Shown here one piece after another: positions 51,701 to 60,146 of a stretch of DNA of 64,000 nt. This DNA is from Dokdonella sp. GTDB taxonomy: Bacteria; Pseudomonadota; Gammaproteobacteria; Xanthomonadales; Rhodanobacteraceae. The notes under the pieces are model-generated. The model searched no databases. It was not told the origin of the DNA and saw only the letters and a program-made list of their open reading frames with translations. A program made the translations under genes and the position numbers. Each line of letters starts with the position of its first letter. The first letter of the stretch is position 1. The stretch is taken from positions 496,001-560,000 of the forward strand of contig JADJQH010000002.1 in the NCBI GenBank assembly GCA_016712865.1, written 5' to 3'.

Positions 51701-54392
51701 CGAAACGGTATCTCCCCGAATGTTGTGGTCGGAAACGGCAATGACCGGGAAGGCCGCTGCGCAATTGGCAGCTGGCTACTTCCTTGTCCTGCTCGCTTTC
51801 GTCAGCGGCAAGCTTCAGGATCCGGACCTCAATGGCAACGTCGTCGATTTGCTTGCCCTGGTCGGAAATCAGCACGGCTTGCGCTTCGGGATCGGCACTG
51901 CCATCTAGAAACCAGGGCGAGACCTTCAGGCCAACGAAGCGGGCATGGCGGCTGAACCGCAGCGAGGCAGGAGCGGTCACCCAATTGCTTGGCGAGGTCG
52001 AGACGGCAACCGAGAAATCCAGTTGACCAAAGGGAATCGGCTGCGGACCATCCGGCCGAGGCTCCGCATTTCCTGACTCGTCTTCCAGCGTGATGCGTCG
52101 CCGCGCCTGGCCTTGGGTATCGGTGAACACCGGCTTGCCTTGATCGAGCTCAAACATCTCCCCCCCGGAGCCTGCGGTCTGCTCATAGGGATCAATAAAG
52201 GTGAATTCACTGAACTCGGGGTACGCATCTTCGATCCGCAACGGCAGCAGCAGATTGTTGATTTGGGATTTTGCTCCCGCCGCAGCCCCACCCGAGAAAT
52301 ACCCGGCCCGGGTAACCAGCTCGATGGATTCACCTGCGCGTACCAGATCTCGGTCAACGTGCAGTTCTACCCACAGGTTGTTGACGTGATAGCCCGACAC
52401 ACGAAAGCAGGCACCTTGCACAAGATAGGAATCGACAGCATCCGCCGTGATGCAGTAGTTTTCATCGGGCATCCTCTTCGGCAAGCGGAATTCCCCGCTC
52501 ATGCTGCCGAAGCGGTCAAGCTCTGCGTTCACCTCCAGCATCTGCTTTCGTGTCCACTGGGAAACCAGGCGAAGCTTCAGCTTGCCGGTATCGGCAATTG
52601 GACGAAGATGGTTCTGCTGGCGTTTGCGCAACCACAGGCGGTACTGCACGGTTTCGCCAGGATGATAGAGGCTGCGCTCGGTTACACCCCATGCCACCGC
52701 TTGCCCTTCCTCGGCCGCGACATCACGGTATTCATACCTGCCGCCATTTGCCAACTGCTGGACCAACGGCATGACGGTGAGTAGATCTTCGTGCTGCACC
52801 CGAATGATTGGGGTATTGCGCTCGAGTTCACCAGCGACCGCTGTGGTATCAATCAGAGCGACCCCGTCTTCACCTGTAATCGCGCTGGCCAGTACGGAAA
52901 CGGTATCGGTAGCCGTTTGCGTCAGCAGCTCCACTGTCGCCCCACGAACCGGTTCTGCATTCTTCCAGTCGGTCGCCCAGACCAGGAAATGGTCGCCCGA
53001 CCGGCTCACCGTGACATTGAACGCGGCGAAAGCGATCACATAAGAGCTCCATGCTTGATTCAAGGGCGTCACCGCGCCCTGGATCAAGCCTCCCCGCTTG
53101 CGCAGCTCTCGCCTCGGATCCGGTGGCGTGCGCCAGACCTGCGTGTTCTTGCGTCCGTTGCGCAAATGCGACTTCGTTCGCTTGAGATTGGCGTCGGCCA
53201 ACTCTGCCTGTGAAACCGCAGGCCTCCTCTGGTTGACCATGGAGATGATTCTTGGGGTTTCCGAGTCGAGCGGCACAACCATGTACCCCGGCTCAATACT
53301 CAGATCGGGGAGAAAATCGGTAGTGGCAAACTCCACCAGAACATCACGCACGATGGGCTTGCCGGTATCCGACGTGAGGGAATCGGGCAGCTTCAGCTCC
53401 AGGAGTCGATTGGCCAAATCCGAGGTCAAGCGAATGAATGAGCCGGGTCGCCGGGAAACATCCCCATCTTCTGCTCGGAATCGAAAATAGCTGTGCGCAT
53501 CCTCCCTTTCAAAACGCAGGCCAGGCGGTAAATGTTCACGCAGCCAAGTCAACGAACCCGCAGACAAATCCCGTGAGAATTCCAGGATCAACATCTGGCC
53601 TGCCGGGCAACTCAGTCTGACCGGTGTCGGCGCATCGGTAACCGGTGCTCCATAAGCCTCGTGGCCCACCGCACAGCCTGTCCGACGCAAGCGAAACGGT
53701 TCATTTACCCTGGCACGCAGCAGCACTTCGTCTTGGGTGCCAGTCAGCTCGCCCTGGGCAGCGCGCAAGCCCGGGCGAACACTCAGGGCCAGTTCGTGTG
53801 GCAACCCATCGGCAGGTGAAAACCGGATACGCCAATCCCTGTCTGTCCGGTCACCTTCTGTCGGCGTGGATTGCCCCGTTGCCTGCAAATCAAACCCGAT
53901 GACCTGGTCATCCAGGGTCAGGTGCAAGGCTTCATGCAGCGTTGTCGCGTTGACCGGAAAGTTGGTATGCAGGTCGATCACGGGAACGCCATCATTCCAT
54001 TCATCGACATATTCGTAGTCAATTTCGGGTCTGGGGGTCTCCACCCACAGCTCCTGCGCTTTCAGTTCAAACCCTTGCTGCGACCATAGTCCGCCCTGGA
54101 TCGAGATGCGGTAACGGCTGGCCGGAGGCAATTTGTCGCCATCGACATTGCACCTCAATTCCGTGTCACTCGACCAGTACCAGCGACAGTGAAGCGAAGG
54201 ATGGATCGTTGCAGCGGTGAAATGACCATCGCCATTCCATGCCAGCATGGATTCACTGAAGTAAAGGTCAATTCCCGACGAATCCACGCTGGCACGCGTG
54301 ATAGTAGGAGCAGGCATGACTTCCTGCGCGAAACCCATGCGCAGCAACGCGATGCAAACGACGAACAAAGCAATCCATGGCAAGCGCATCAT
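48732..54392 (-). CDS. Bacterial alpha-2-macroglobulin, non-lipidated, with TonB-box-like motif
   Basis: About 1,886 residues, longer than E. coli homologs. Signal peptide MMRLPWIALFVVCIALLRMG then FAQ; no lipobox cysteine, so the product is free in the periplasm or secreted, unlike the lipoprotein at 16.9 kb. MG-type repeats span the protein. The thioester motif CWEQ lies at about residue 1397 (EYPHRCWEQTLSRAIG; 50186-50203), so covalent trapping should be possible. Around residue 1142, in or close to the bait region, the sequence reads ERLDTIVVTGSNIRAVDLFQ, which looks like a TonB-dependent receptor's N-terminal TonB box. I chose the ATG at 54392, with GGGGGA upstream. Preceded by a TonB-like membrane-protein gene. 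Confidence 0.9.
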   Translation of the reverse strand: MMRLPWIALFVVCIALLRMGFAQEVMPAPTITRASVDSSGIDLYFSESMLAWNGDGHFTAATIHPSLHCRWYWSSDTELRCNVDGDKLPPASRYRISIQGGLWSQQGFELKAQELWVETPRPEIDYEYVDEWNDGVPVIDLHTNFPVNATTLHEALHLTLDDQVIGFDLQATGQSTPTEGDRTDRDWRIRFSPADGLPHELALSVRPGLRAAQGELTGTQDEVLLRARVNEPFRLRRTGCAVGHEAYGAPVTDAPTPVRLSCPAGQMLILEFSRDLSAGSLTWLREHLPPGLRFEREDAHSYFRFRAEDGDVSRRPGSFIRLTSDLANRLLELKLPDSLTSDTGKPIVRDVLVEFATTDFLPDLSIEPGYMVVPLDSETPRIISMVNQRRPAVSQAELADANLKRTKSHLRNGRKNTQVWRTPPDPRRELRKRGGLIQGAVTPLNQAWSSYVIAFAAFNVTVSRSGDHFLVWATDWKNAEPVRGATVELLTQTATDTVSVLASAITGEDGVALIDTTAVAGELERNTPIIRVQHEDLLTVMPLVQQLANGGRYEYRDVAAEEGQAVAWGVTERSLYHPGETVQYRLWLRKRQQNHLRPIADTGKLKLRLVSQWTRKQMLEVNAELDRFGSMSGEFRLPKRMPDENYCITADAVDSYLVQGACFRVSGYHVNNLWVELHVDRDLVRAGESIELVTRAGYFSGGAAAGAKSQINNLLLPLRIEDAYPEFSEFTFIDPYEQTAGSGGEMFELDQGKPVFTDTQGQARRRITLEDESGNAEPRPDGPQPIPFGQLDFSVAVSTSPSNWVTAPASLRFSRHARFVGLKVSPWFLDGSADPEAQAVLISDQGKQIDDVAIEVRILKLAADESEQDKEVASCQLRSGLPGHCRFRPQHSGRYRFVATAENAAPASLERYAWLEGDRQLAEKDAAANLSTENTEPAAGSVVEVLLHQPFKDAMVLFSVEHGGVLKHWIERIKTPTEHIRVPVERDWTPGFTLHAVVLDSSSDPFAAGQGTSNRAQTASLDFHVTGETGTLPLELTLDKSQIKPGGKLAITLRNPRSNEVQVTLAVVDDAARALVPEITAAASPNSEGWLGLLNSWSVPDWFALGNWPRQPEEHAGELPYIFGFTSASATANESSGDSGSERLDTIVVTGSNIRAVDLFQPGQAMDHSLAYKVRGQMSQGALRNRFVDAALWKTDLVLAAGAKRTVELTLPDNLTRWRALAWAADANDGFTLSEATVEATLPLEVRTEVPTRLFPGDHSRISASVRAQGEGTLVKASLQAEGAGVTRSTSWQGAIAENAQQSVSLLASPTQVGEIVVNTRANSKRGADGVAASVEIAPTLMHQRIPVAGWLTPAGVDLRIPELPSGAVHPTLSVEASRGLTAIASPWIDGLREYPHRCWEQTLSRAIGAAASVRLGLADANWPDVPQAIDEALRAAGQFQDREGFFHFFADVDGLEVSPRSLMLTAYSVQGLEYLKSLGYQVQASRIDRARQALLKEFNGELEWLEAANTPYRNQELVAAATVIGANSAIPESALGALWKERGKLSWQGLANLALALAQRKGWEANVESLLESLRNAGEPRGAARVIQGRPGDFWPFQSNALDHCGVLRALGELDHASDAGNRRLALMRGLADLYAGGTQALDTQSSAQCLMTVLGLPEASGLQAPLGIALGAGDAAAKLELGHGQNMARWSREFSSFPDKLEMRADLADDALVSFVANVEYDIDGRKAQPLAVGFSLEREYSVIRDKQWVTADTSQMREGDWVRVRLRIHSSRMRYFVAISDSVPGGLRPMDLELAGVTELDLERIASQGSPWFPVRQVDDRHARFYAEQLPPGTHDVYYYARAVFAGKFLSLPAIAELMYGQASVSRTGSATVDIDPALRSRE

Positions 54393-54514
54393 TTGCAATC
54401 CCCCGGATTAATCTCCAATGTGCATGGCATTCTGCAATCCGTTTGCCAATTGCGCCAGATCATTGCATGCGCGCGCTGGCTTCCACCGGGTAACTGTCTG
54501 CTGTTTGCGGTCCG

Positions 54515-55264
54515 CTACGGTCGTACCGGATCGCAGCCATCCGCCGCGCGTGCTTGCTTGGCCGCCGCCCGCTCGGCGATGCCGGCCGGGTCGGCCAGGC
54601 CAATCCACTTGAGGTATTTGCGCGAGACCTTGTCACCCAGGGATTCATCAGGGGCATAGGCCGCCGCGAATCGGCTGCGTTGGCAATCCAGCGGGTTTTC
54701 GCCACGCACCTGCATTTCCGCCCAGCGCGCCTTGCCCGCTTCGATTGGGTTGGCAGCCGTTTCAGTGCCGTTTGCGGAGCCTGCTTCCGGAAGTCGGATG
54801 GATCCATCCGCATTGAACAGCCTGAGGCCGCCGGCACCCGCGGCACCGATGCGGGCCTGGGTTGCGTTGCTGTCGGCAGAATTCAGCGGCGGCGGCGTCA
54901 TCTTTGCCACCGGCGGCGCAATGACGATGGCCGATTGGCGTTGCTTGAATTCGCTTGGCGCAGGCACCGGTTCGGGAGGAATCTCGAACACCGGATCCGG
55001 CTCGATGATGCTGACCTGGATCGGCCCGCGGTCCGGATTCTCCTCGAACGAGCTCAACATGACCCGGTCCAGGCCGAAGATCCACATCAGGTTGAGAAGA
55101 ACGGCAACCGCCGCCATGCCGATGAAGGTGCGACGCTCGAATGCCCGGGCCCGCCAGCGTCGATCGCGTGCCAGCGAGCGGCCCACGTACTGGTTGCGCA
55201 GGCGTGCCAGCTCATTCGCATCGGAAACGGGGGCCGTTGCTGGAGCGGCGGGAGGGCTGGGCAT
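54515..55264 (-). CDS. TonB-like single-span inner-membrane protein, function unknown
   Basis: 249 residues. A cytoplasmic basic segment (NQYVGRSLARDRRWRARAFE) precedes one TM helix (about 47-66, FIGMAAVAVLLNLMWIFGLD), then a Pro-rich stretch (SIIEPDPVFEIPPEPVPAP) and a periplasmic part. This is the layout of TonB and TolA, with the Pro-rich sequence after the anchor, but the C-terminal 150 residues lack an obvious TonB fold and end with a small domain with CQRSRF and GCDPVRP cysteines. It lies 122 bp upstream of the alpha-2-macroglobulin gene on the same strand and may share its transcript. Confidence 0.68.
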   Translation of the reverse strand: MPSPPAAPATAPVSDANELARLRNQYVGRSLARDRRWRARAFERRTFIGMAAVAVLLNLMWIFGLDRVMLSSFEENPDRGPIQVSIIEPDPVFEIPPEPVPAPSEFKQRQSAIVIAPPVAKMTPPPLNSADSNATQARIGAAGAGGLRLFNADGSIRLPEAGSANGTETAANPIEAGKARWAEMQVRGENPLDCQRSRFAAAYAPDESLGDKVSRKYLKWIGLADPAGIAERAAAKQARAADGCDPVRP

Positions 55265-55389
55265 GCAGGGGGATTCAAATCGGAAAGGTTGCGCCCGCGC
55301 AGCATACGCAGGTCAGGCTAAACCCTCGTTAAGGCGCAGACGCTCAGTCCATGGAGCGCGGGAGTAGCGCGAGGCGTGCTTCGTCATTC

Positions 55390-55467
55390 CCCCTCTCCCC
55401 CGACCCCTCTCCTTCATGCCCCCTGGGTACGCAAGGGGCATGAAGGAGAGGGGTCGGGGGAGAGGGG
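55390..55467. repeat. Perfect 33-bp inverted repeat with 12-base loop
   Basis: Arms 55390-55422 (beginning CCCCTCTCCCCCGACC, ending CTTCATGCCCC) and 55435-55467 are exact reverse complements, separated by CTGGGTACGCAA. It occupies the 401-bp gap between the divergent TonB-like gene and the EF-G-like gene, about 200 bp before the latter. Such a long stem can end transcription from either side or extrude as a cruciform. It resembles the dispersed CCCTCTCCC-type palindromes but is longer and perfect. No gene is present in 55265-55665. Confidence 0.85.
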
Positions 55468-55665
55468 CAAGAACAATCTCTGCGACCAGGACAAGACCGA
55501 TACAGTCGGACAATGCCATATCAATAGGCTCGCAACTCCCGGCTCTGCGGCAGCGCCGCTTGACCAACCCGCCCGATCGCGCAAGGCTCTCAAGGGTGCA
55601 GCCGATACGGATCCGCACTGCCCGGTCGGCGGCCATGCCCAACCCTTCAACCGTGGGAGGAGATC

Positions 55666-57711
55666 ATGTCGCACAGCACCGAGGCCGTTCGCAACATTGC
55701 ACTGGCAGGCCATGCCGGCGCCGGCAAAACCACCTTGTTTGAAGCCCTGCTGCATGCCGGCGGCACCATCCAGACGGCGGGCACCATTGAACGCGGAAGC
55801 ACGGTCTCCGATTTCGATCCGATGGAAAAAGAGCGCAAGCACTCGATCCAGGCCAGCATCGCCTCGATCACGCGCGGCGAATGTCATGTCAACCTGATCG
55901 ATACTCCGGGCTACTCCGATTTCCGCGGCCCCACCCTGTCTGCATTGGCCGCAGTGGAAACCTGCGCCATCGTAGTCAACGCCACCAACGGCATTGAACA
56001 TGCGACTCGACGCATGATGGACTATGCACGCGACCGCGGCCTCGCCCGCGTTCTGGTGATCAACCGGATCGATACCGAATGCAATCTGTCGGCGCTCGTC
56101 GAGGAACTGCGCGAGGAGTTCGGCACGGAATGTCTGCCGATCAACCTGCCATCCGGCAATGCCAGTGCGGTGGCCGATTGCTTCTTCAAGCCGGATGGCG
56201 ATTCCGACTTTTCCAGCGTGGCCGAGGCGCACCAGCGCATCATCGACCAGGTCGTGGAGATCAATGAAACCGTGATGGACCACTATCTCGACCTGGGCGA
56301 AGGCGGGCTCAAGGGAAGCGAACTTCACGATGCCTTCGAACAATGCCTGCGCGAGGGTCATCTGGTTCCGATCTGTTTCGTCTCCGCGCGCACCGGTGCC
56401 GGCGTATCCGAGTTGCTGAACCTGATCGAGCGCCTGTTGCCCAACCCAAGGGAAGGCAATCCGCCCCCCTTCGTCAAGGGCAGCGGCAGCCAGGCCCAGC
56501 CGATCACCGCCGAGGCCGACCCCGGCAAGCATGTGATCGCGGATGTGTTCAAGATCGTCAACGATCCGTTCGTCGGCAAGCTCAGTATTTTCCGCATCTA
56601 CCAGGGCACCATCCGTCGTGACACGCAGTTGTTCATCGACGATGGGCGCAAGCCGTTCAAGGTGGGGCACCTGTTCCGCATCCAGGGCAAGGATCATCTC
56701 GAAATCGATTCTGCGGTTGCCGGCGACATCGCGGCAGTGGCCAAGATCGATGAAATCCACTTCGACGCGGTGCTGCATGATTCCCACGACGAGGACCAGA
56801 TCCACCTCAAGCCGCTGGATTATCCAAGCCCCATGTTCGGCCTGGCCATCGAGCCTGCACACAAGGGACAGGAACAGAAACTGGCCACTGCGCTCGCGCG
56901 CCTGAGTGAGGAAGATCCCTGCTTTCGCGTCGAGCACAACCTCGAACTCAACGAAACCGTGATTCGAGGCCTTTCCGACCTGCACCTGAAACTGATGCTG
57001 GAGCGCATGAAGGATCGTTACGCGGTGGAGGTCACCTCACGCCGGCCGAGCATTGCCTATCGCGAGACCATTGCGATCAAGGCCGAAGGCCACCATCGCC
57101 ACAAGAAACAAACCGGTGGCGCCGGCCAGTTCGGCGAAGTGTTCCTGCGCGTCGAGCCCTTGCCACGCGGCAGCGGTTTCGAGTTCACCGAGGAGATCAA
57201 GGGTGGCGCGATCCCAAACCAATACATACCCGCCATTGAAAAAGGCGTGCGCCAGGTACTCGTTCACGGCGCGGTGGCCGGATTCCAGATGCAGGATGTG
57301 CGCGTGGTGGTGACCGACGGCAAGTTCCATACCGTGGATTCCAAGGAAGTCGCCTTCGTCGCCGCCGGCAAGAAGGCCTTCCTGGACGCGGTCGGCAAGG
57401 CCAAACCGCTGCTGCTGGAGCCCATCGTCAACATGGACGTGAACGTGCCCGAGGAACACATGGGTGACGTGACCGGAGGACTGGCCGGCAAGCGCGCGCG
57501 CATCAATGGCACCGATTCGGCACGCGGTGGCGAGCTGGTGATCAAGGCCCAGGTGCCCCTGGCCGAAGTCGCCGATTACCAGACCGAACTCAAGGCCATG
57601 ACCGGCGGTCGCGGCCGCTACGCCATCGAGTTCAGCCACTACGAAGCCGTGCCTGCCAACGTGCAGAAGCAGTTGGTGGAGGCGTACAAGCCGCGGGTGG
57701 AGGAAGACTGA
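55666..57711 (+). CDS. Elongation factor G-like translational GTPase (FusA2/EF-G2 type)
   Basis: 681 residues. G1 is GHAGAGKT (15-22), G3 is DTPGYSDF, and G4 reads NRID where most GTPases have NKxD. Domains II to V are recognisable (GKHVIADVFKIVNDPFVGKL, KKQTGGAGQFGEVFLRVEP, PIVNMDVNVPEEHMGDVTGG, MTGGRGRYAIEFSHYEAVP). It is shorter than the essential EF-G and belongs to the second, nonessential EF-G-like group found in many Xanthomonadales. GGGAGGAG precedes the ATG. It lies downstream of the 33-bp inverted repeat. The role in translation or recycling is not settled for this group. Confidence 0.92.
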   Translation: MSHSTEAVRNIALAGHAGAGKTTLFEALLHAGGTIQTAGTIERGSTVSDFDPMEKERKHSIQASIASITRGECHVNLIDTPGYSDFRGPTLSALAAVETCAIVVNATNGIEHATRRMMDYARDRGLARVLVINRIDTECNLSALVEELREEFGTECLPINLPSGNASAVADCFFKPDGDSDFSSVAEAHQRIIDQVVEINETVMDHYLDLGEGGLKGSELHDAFEQCLREGHLVPICFVSARTGAGVSELLNLIERLLPNPREGNPPPFVKGSGSQAQPITAEADPGKHVIADVFKIVNDPFVGKLSIFRIYQGTIRRDTQLFIDDGRKPFKVGHLFRIQGKDHLEIDSAVAGDIAAVAKIDEIHFDAVLHDSHDEDQIHLKPLDYPSPMFGLAIEPAHKGQEQKLATALARLSEEDPCFRVEHNLELNETVIRGLSDLHLKLMLERMKDRYAVEVTSRRPSIAYRETIAIKAEGHHRHKKQTGGAGQFGEVFLRVEPLPRGSGFEFTEEIKGGAIPNQYIPAIEKGVRQVLVHGAVAGFQMQDVRVVVTDGKFHTVDSKEVAFVAAGKKAFLDAVGKAKPLLLEPIVNMDVNVPEEHMGDVTGGLAGKRARINGTDSARGGELVIKAQVPLAEVADYQTELKAMTGGRGRYAIEFSHYEAVPANVQKQLVEAYKPRVEED

Positions 57712-57864
57712 CCGCTTTCAGACAACTGAAAAACCACCAGCGTTGCCATTGCTGCGTCTAAAGCAGGCTCAAAATGCTCATTTACAACTCGTAAACTGCA
57801 TTTTTCGCCTGTTTCTGACTTGCTCTGGCTGCCTCGCCAACGTTTTTCAACGCCCTGTCGTAGC

Positions 57865-57982
57865 TTAGGGAAACTCTGAACAAGTACGGAACTCATTCGT
57901 CGCGAGCAAGCTCGCTCCCACAAAATCAAGCAATGGTGGGAGCGAGCTTGCTCGCGACAATACTTGATCAGACCTTCCTTAG
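57865..57982. mobile_element. REP-core MITE, copy 2 (complete, TTAG target duplication)
   Basis: TTAG (57865-57868), a 110-bp element, TTAG (57979-57982). Terminal repeats GGAAACTCTGAACAAG and the reverse complement of CTTGATCAGACCTTCC match at 13 of 16 positions. The core is an inverted REP pair (TCGCGAGCAAGCTCGCTCCC and its complement) around AAAATCAAGCAATGG. The 4-bp flanks fit YTAR, the target type used by the IS5 family. It takes up part of the 460-bp gap after the EF-G-like gene; the rest holds a fragment of another repeat (58056-58104) and no gene. Confidence 0.82.
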
Positions 57983-58055
57983 GGCGACGATGATCAAGTC
58001 ATGCTTGTCCAGTGCGCATCTAAAAGTGGGCGCATGGCGCCTTGATTCCGTTTGT

Positions 58056-58104
58056 CGTTCGACAGGTCTGTCCTGAGCACGACTGAAGGGCTCACCACGA
58101 ACGG
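58056..58104. repeat. Fragment of the TTCGACAGG/CACCACGAACGG repeat family
   Basis: GTTCGACAGGTCTGTCCTGA and GGGCTCACCACGAACGGAAG match the repeat cluster at 60855-61206. It sits between the MITE and the 3' end of the convergent gene at 58172. Confidence 0.55.
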
Positions 58105-58171
58105 AAGCGGCTTGATCAGCGTTGCCTTGGCTGCCGGGAAACCACCCGACACGTGCATGACGGCGGAGCTT

Positions 58172-59425
58172 TCAGGACTTGCGGAACGGTTTGCGCAGCT
58201 TCTTCATCAGCGATGCCATCTTGCCATCGTCTTCCGGTTCGGCATGGCGCGGCGGGCGCGGTGACCACTTGAGACAGCCAATGGCGTCGTACGCGGTCAC
58301 CAGGGCAAATACGTCGCCCATCTGGCTGCCGCTGGCTGCGGCAATTTCATGCAAACGGGCCGGCCTGCGCATGGCATCACCAATGCGCGCAAAACGCGGA
58401 TGGTCACGCTCAAGTTCAAGCCAGCGGCTCAACTGGAAGCTGCCACCGGGATCGAGGTGGGACGCCAGTTTCTGCTGTGCGTTCACCAGCGTATCCAGCC
58501 ACACCAGTCGTTCAAACGGCTGCGCTGGCTGGCTCTGGCGAATACCCGCGAGTTCCGCAGACGTCAGCCGACGCCAATCCGCGCGTTTCATCGGCTGGCG
58601 GCAGTAGCCCTCCAGTTTGGCCAGCGGATCCGGCGAATGGAAGCTGGCGTTCTTAGGGTCCAGGGTCAGCACACCGGATCCCGCCCAGGCAATCTGCACG
58701 GGACCGGCAATCAGATGACCCTTGAGGTAATCGCGAAGGCGATGCCCAGCCGCAAGGTCGGTGTCGATCTTTTCGGGCGGCAAAGCCGAGCGCGCTGCAC
58801 CCTGCTGCGCAGGTGATACGCCCTGCAATTCGCGCTCGCGATCAGAACGCGCTTCGCTGCGGCGGGTGTGCTCGCCGGTTGGCTCCAGCCGCGTTGAATC
58901 ATCCAGCATGGAAGGGTTGAGATTGGTGTACGGATCCGCCAGCGGATGGCCACGGATGAGGTCGTCAAGACCTGGCGCGACGTCCTCATCGACGAGTCGC
59001 TGGGCTCCGGTTTCGTCGAAGACAAGTCCATCTTCGTCGGCCAGCAATCCCGCACGCCTCAGGCTGGCTTCGAAATAGTCTTCGACAGGCGCCGGCTTGT
59101 GGGCTGAAACCTTGCCGGCATCCGATACCTGGTTCAGCACGTCGATGACATTTTCGAGCTTGAATGGCCGGTACATGGCTGGCTCGCCTTCCGTCCCGCC
59201 CCCCGGCTCGACCACCAGGGCAACGCGCAAGCCCGATACCTTGGCACGCGATCGCGCCATTTGTCCGGCGAACCCGTTGACATCGATCACCAGCAGATCC
59301 GCGTGGGTTTCCGATCCCCAGCGCCAGGACTGCATGAGTTGATCGGAAGCCTTGCGCATGAGCAGGCGCAGGCGCGCAATTTCCTCGTCGGAAATGCCAA
59401 CTGCCGCTATGACCTTCTCTGCCAT
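58172..59425 (-). CDS. Unrecognised conserved-type protein, cytoplasmic
   Basis: 417 residues, no signal peptide or TM segment. The N-terminal about 110 residues (AVGISDEEIARLRLLMRKAS, HADLLVIDVNGFAGQMARSR, PFKLENVIDVLNQVSDAG) have the alternating pattern of a receiver-like or Rossmann domain without the usual phospho-acceptor set. A charged linker (residues 150-220) is followed by a helical domain with ASFHSPDPLAKLEGYCRQPM and ALVTAYDAIGCLKWSPRPP, which resembles a winged-helix end. The tail is basic (KLRKPFRKS). I do not recognise the family; a regulatory role is only a guess. Monocistronic as far as can be seen. Confidence 0.75.
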   Translation of the reverse strand: MAEKVIAAVGISDEEIARLRLLMRKASDQLMQSWRWGSETHADLLVIDVNGFAGQMARSRAKVSGLRVALVVEPGGGTEGEPAMYRPFKLENVIDVLNQVSDAGKVSAHKPAPVEDYFEASLRRAGLLADEDGLVFDETGAQRLVDEDVAPGLDDLIRGHPLADPYTNLNPSMLDDSTRLEPTGEHTRRSEARSDRERELQGVSPAQQGAARSALPPEKIDTDLAAGHRLRDYLKGHLIAGPVQIAWAGSGVLTLDPKNASFHSPDPLAKLEGYCRQPMKRADWRRLTSAELAGIRQSQPAQPFERLVWLDTLVNAQQKLASHLDPGGSFQLSRWLELERDHPRFARIGDAMRRPARLHEIAAASGSQMGDVFALVTAYDAIGCLKWSPRPPRHAEPEDDGKMASLMKKLRKPFRKS

Positions 59426-59547
59426 CTCCTGATCCGCCTCCCCGCGTTGGTTCCCAAGGCAGGCCCCTGAACGGTTCGCGATATTGGCGCCATCCCGTGG
59501 CTAGCCTGCAACTTTGCAGCGCGCAATGCAACGAATTGCCGTGGATT

Positions 59548-60048
59548 TCAGGCTTTTTCCGTTCTGCTGGCCGATGCCGGTCGGCGTTTGGGTTTCAACA
59601 TCGTGCCGATGCAGCCCGGATGCCCGCAACGGCAGGCCCAAATCTGCTTGAGACGGGGCGTCAGGCGCTCTTCCAGGGAAATGCCGTAGTCGTAGGTCAA
59701 CTCCTCGCCTTCGGCAATTTCGCGCAGGGTCTCGATCAGCACGCGATCCTGCTTGCGCTTGCCTTCCTGGTTCTCCTCGATGACCGCGCGGCAATTGGGA
59801 GAACAACTGTGGTTGATCCAGCGCGCCACGTTGCCTTCGACATTGGCATCGATCACGTAACGCTCGTTGAGCGTGAACAGGAAGGTATGCCCGTTTTCGG
59901 TGGTGCCGTCGTAAATTCGATTGGCCTGTGCATGAGTGAGCAGGCGACCGCGGTACTGGACGAGTTCGGTTTCCCCGGGGATCCTGGCCGTGGCAAAAAC
60001 ACCATTGCCGTGGATGGGAGAACGGCGACGCTTGAATGGCTTGGACAT
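59548..60048 (-). CDS. SET-domain protein with post-SET motif
   Basis: 166 residues. The SET signatures are all there: GNGVFATARI (14-23), RWINHSCSPNC (76-86), ELTYDYG (116-122), and a post-SET Cys cluster C139, C141, C146 (ACRCGHPGC) that binds zinc with the NHSC cysteine in eukaryotic lysine methyltransferases. So it should be an active S-adenosylmethionine-dependent protein lysine methyltransferase; the target is unknown. HU-like basic proteins such as the one at 28.3 kb are an obvious class to test. I chose the ATG at 60048; one four codons upstream is also possible. Confidence 0.9.
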   Translation of the reverse strand: MSKPFKRRRSPIHGNGVFATARIPGETELVQYRGRLLTHAQANRIYDGTTENGHTFLFTLNERYVIDANVEGNVARWINHSCSPNCRAVIEENQEGKRKQDRVLIETLREIAEGEELTYDYGISLEERLTPRLKQIWACRCGHPGCIGTMLKPKRRPASASRTEKA

Positions 60049-60146
60049 GGATGAGTGCAACAGGATTTTCGAACCGCCAATGATAGCGATACCGGATGGT
60101 TTCCTGATAGCGTCATGGGTCCTGCAAGGTTGAAGCGGATCGATTC

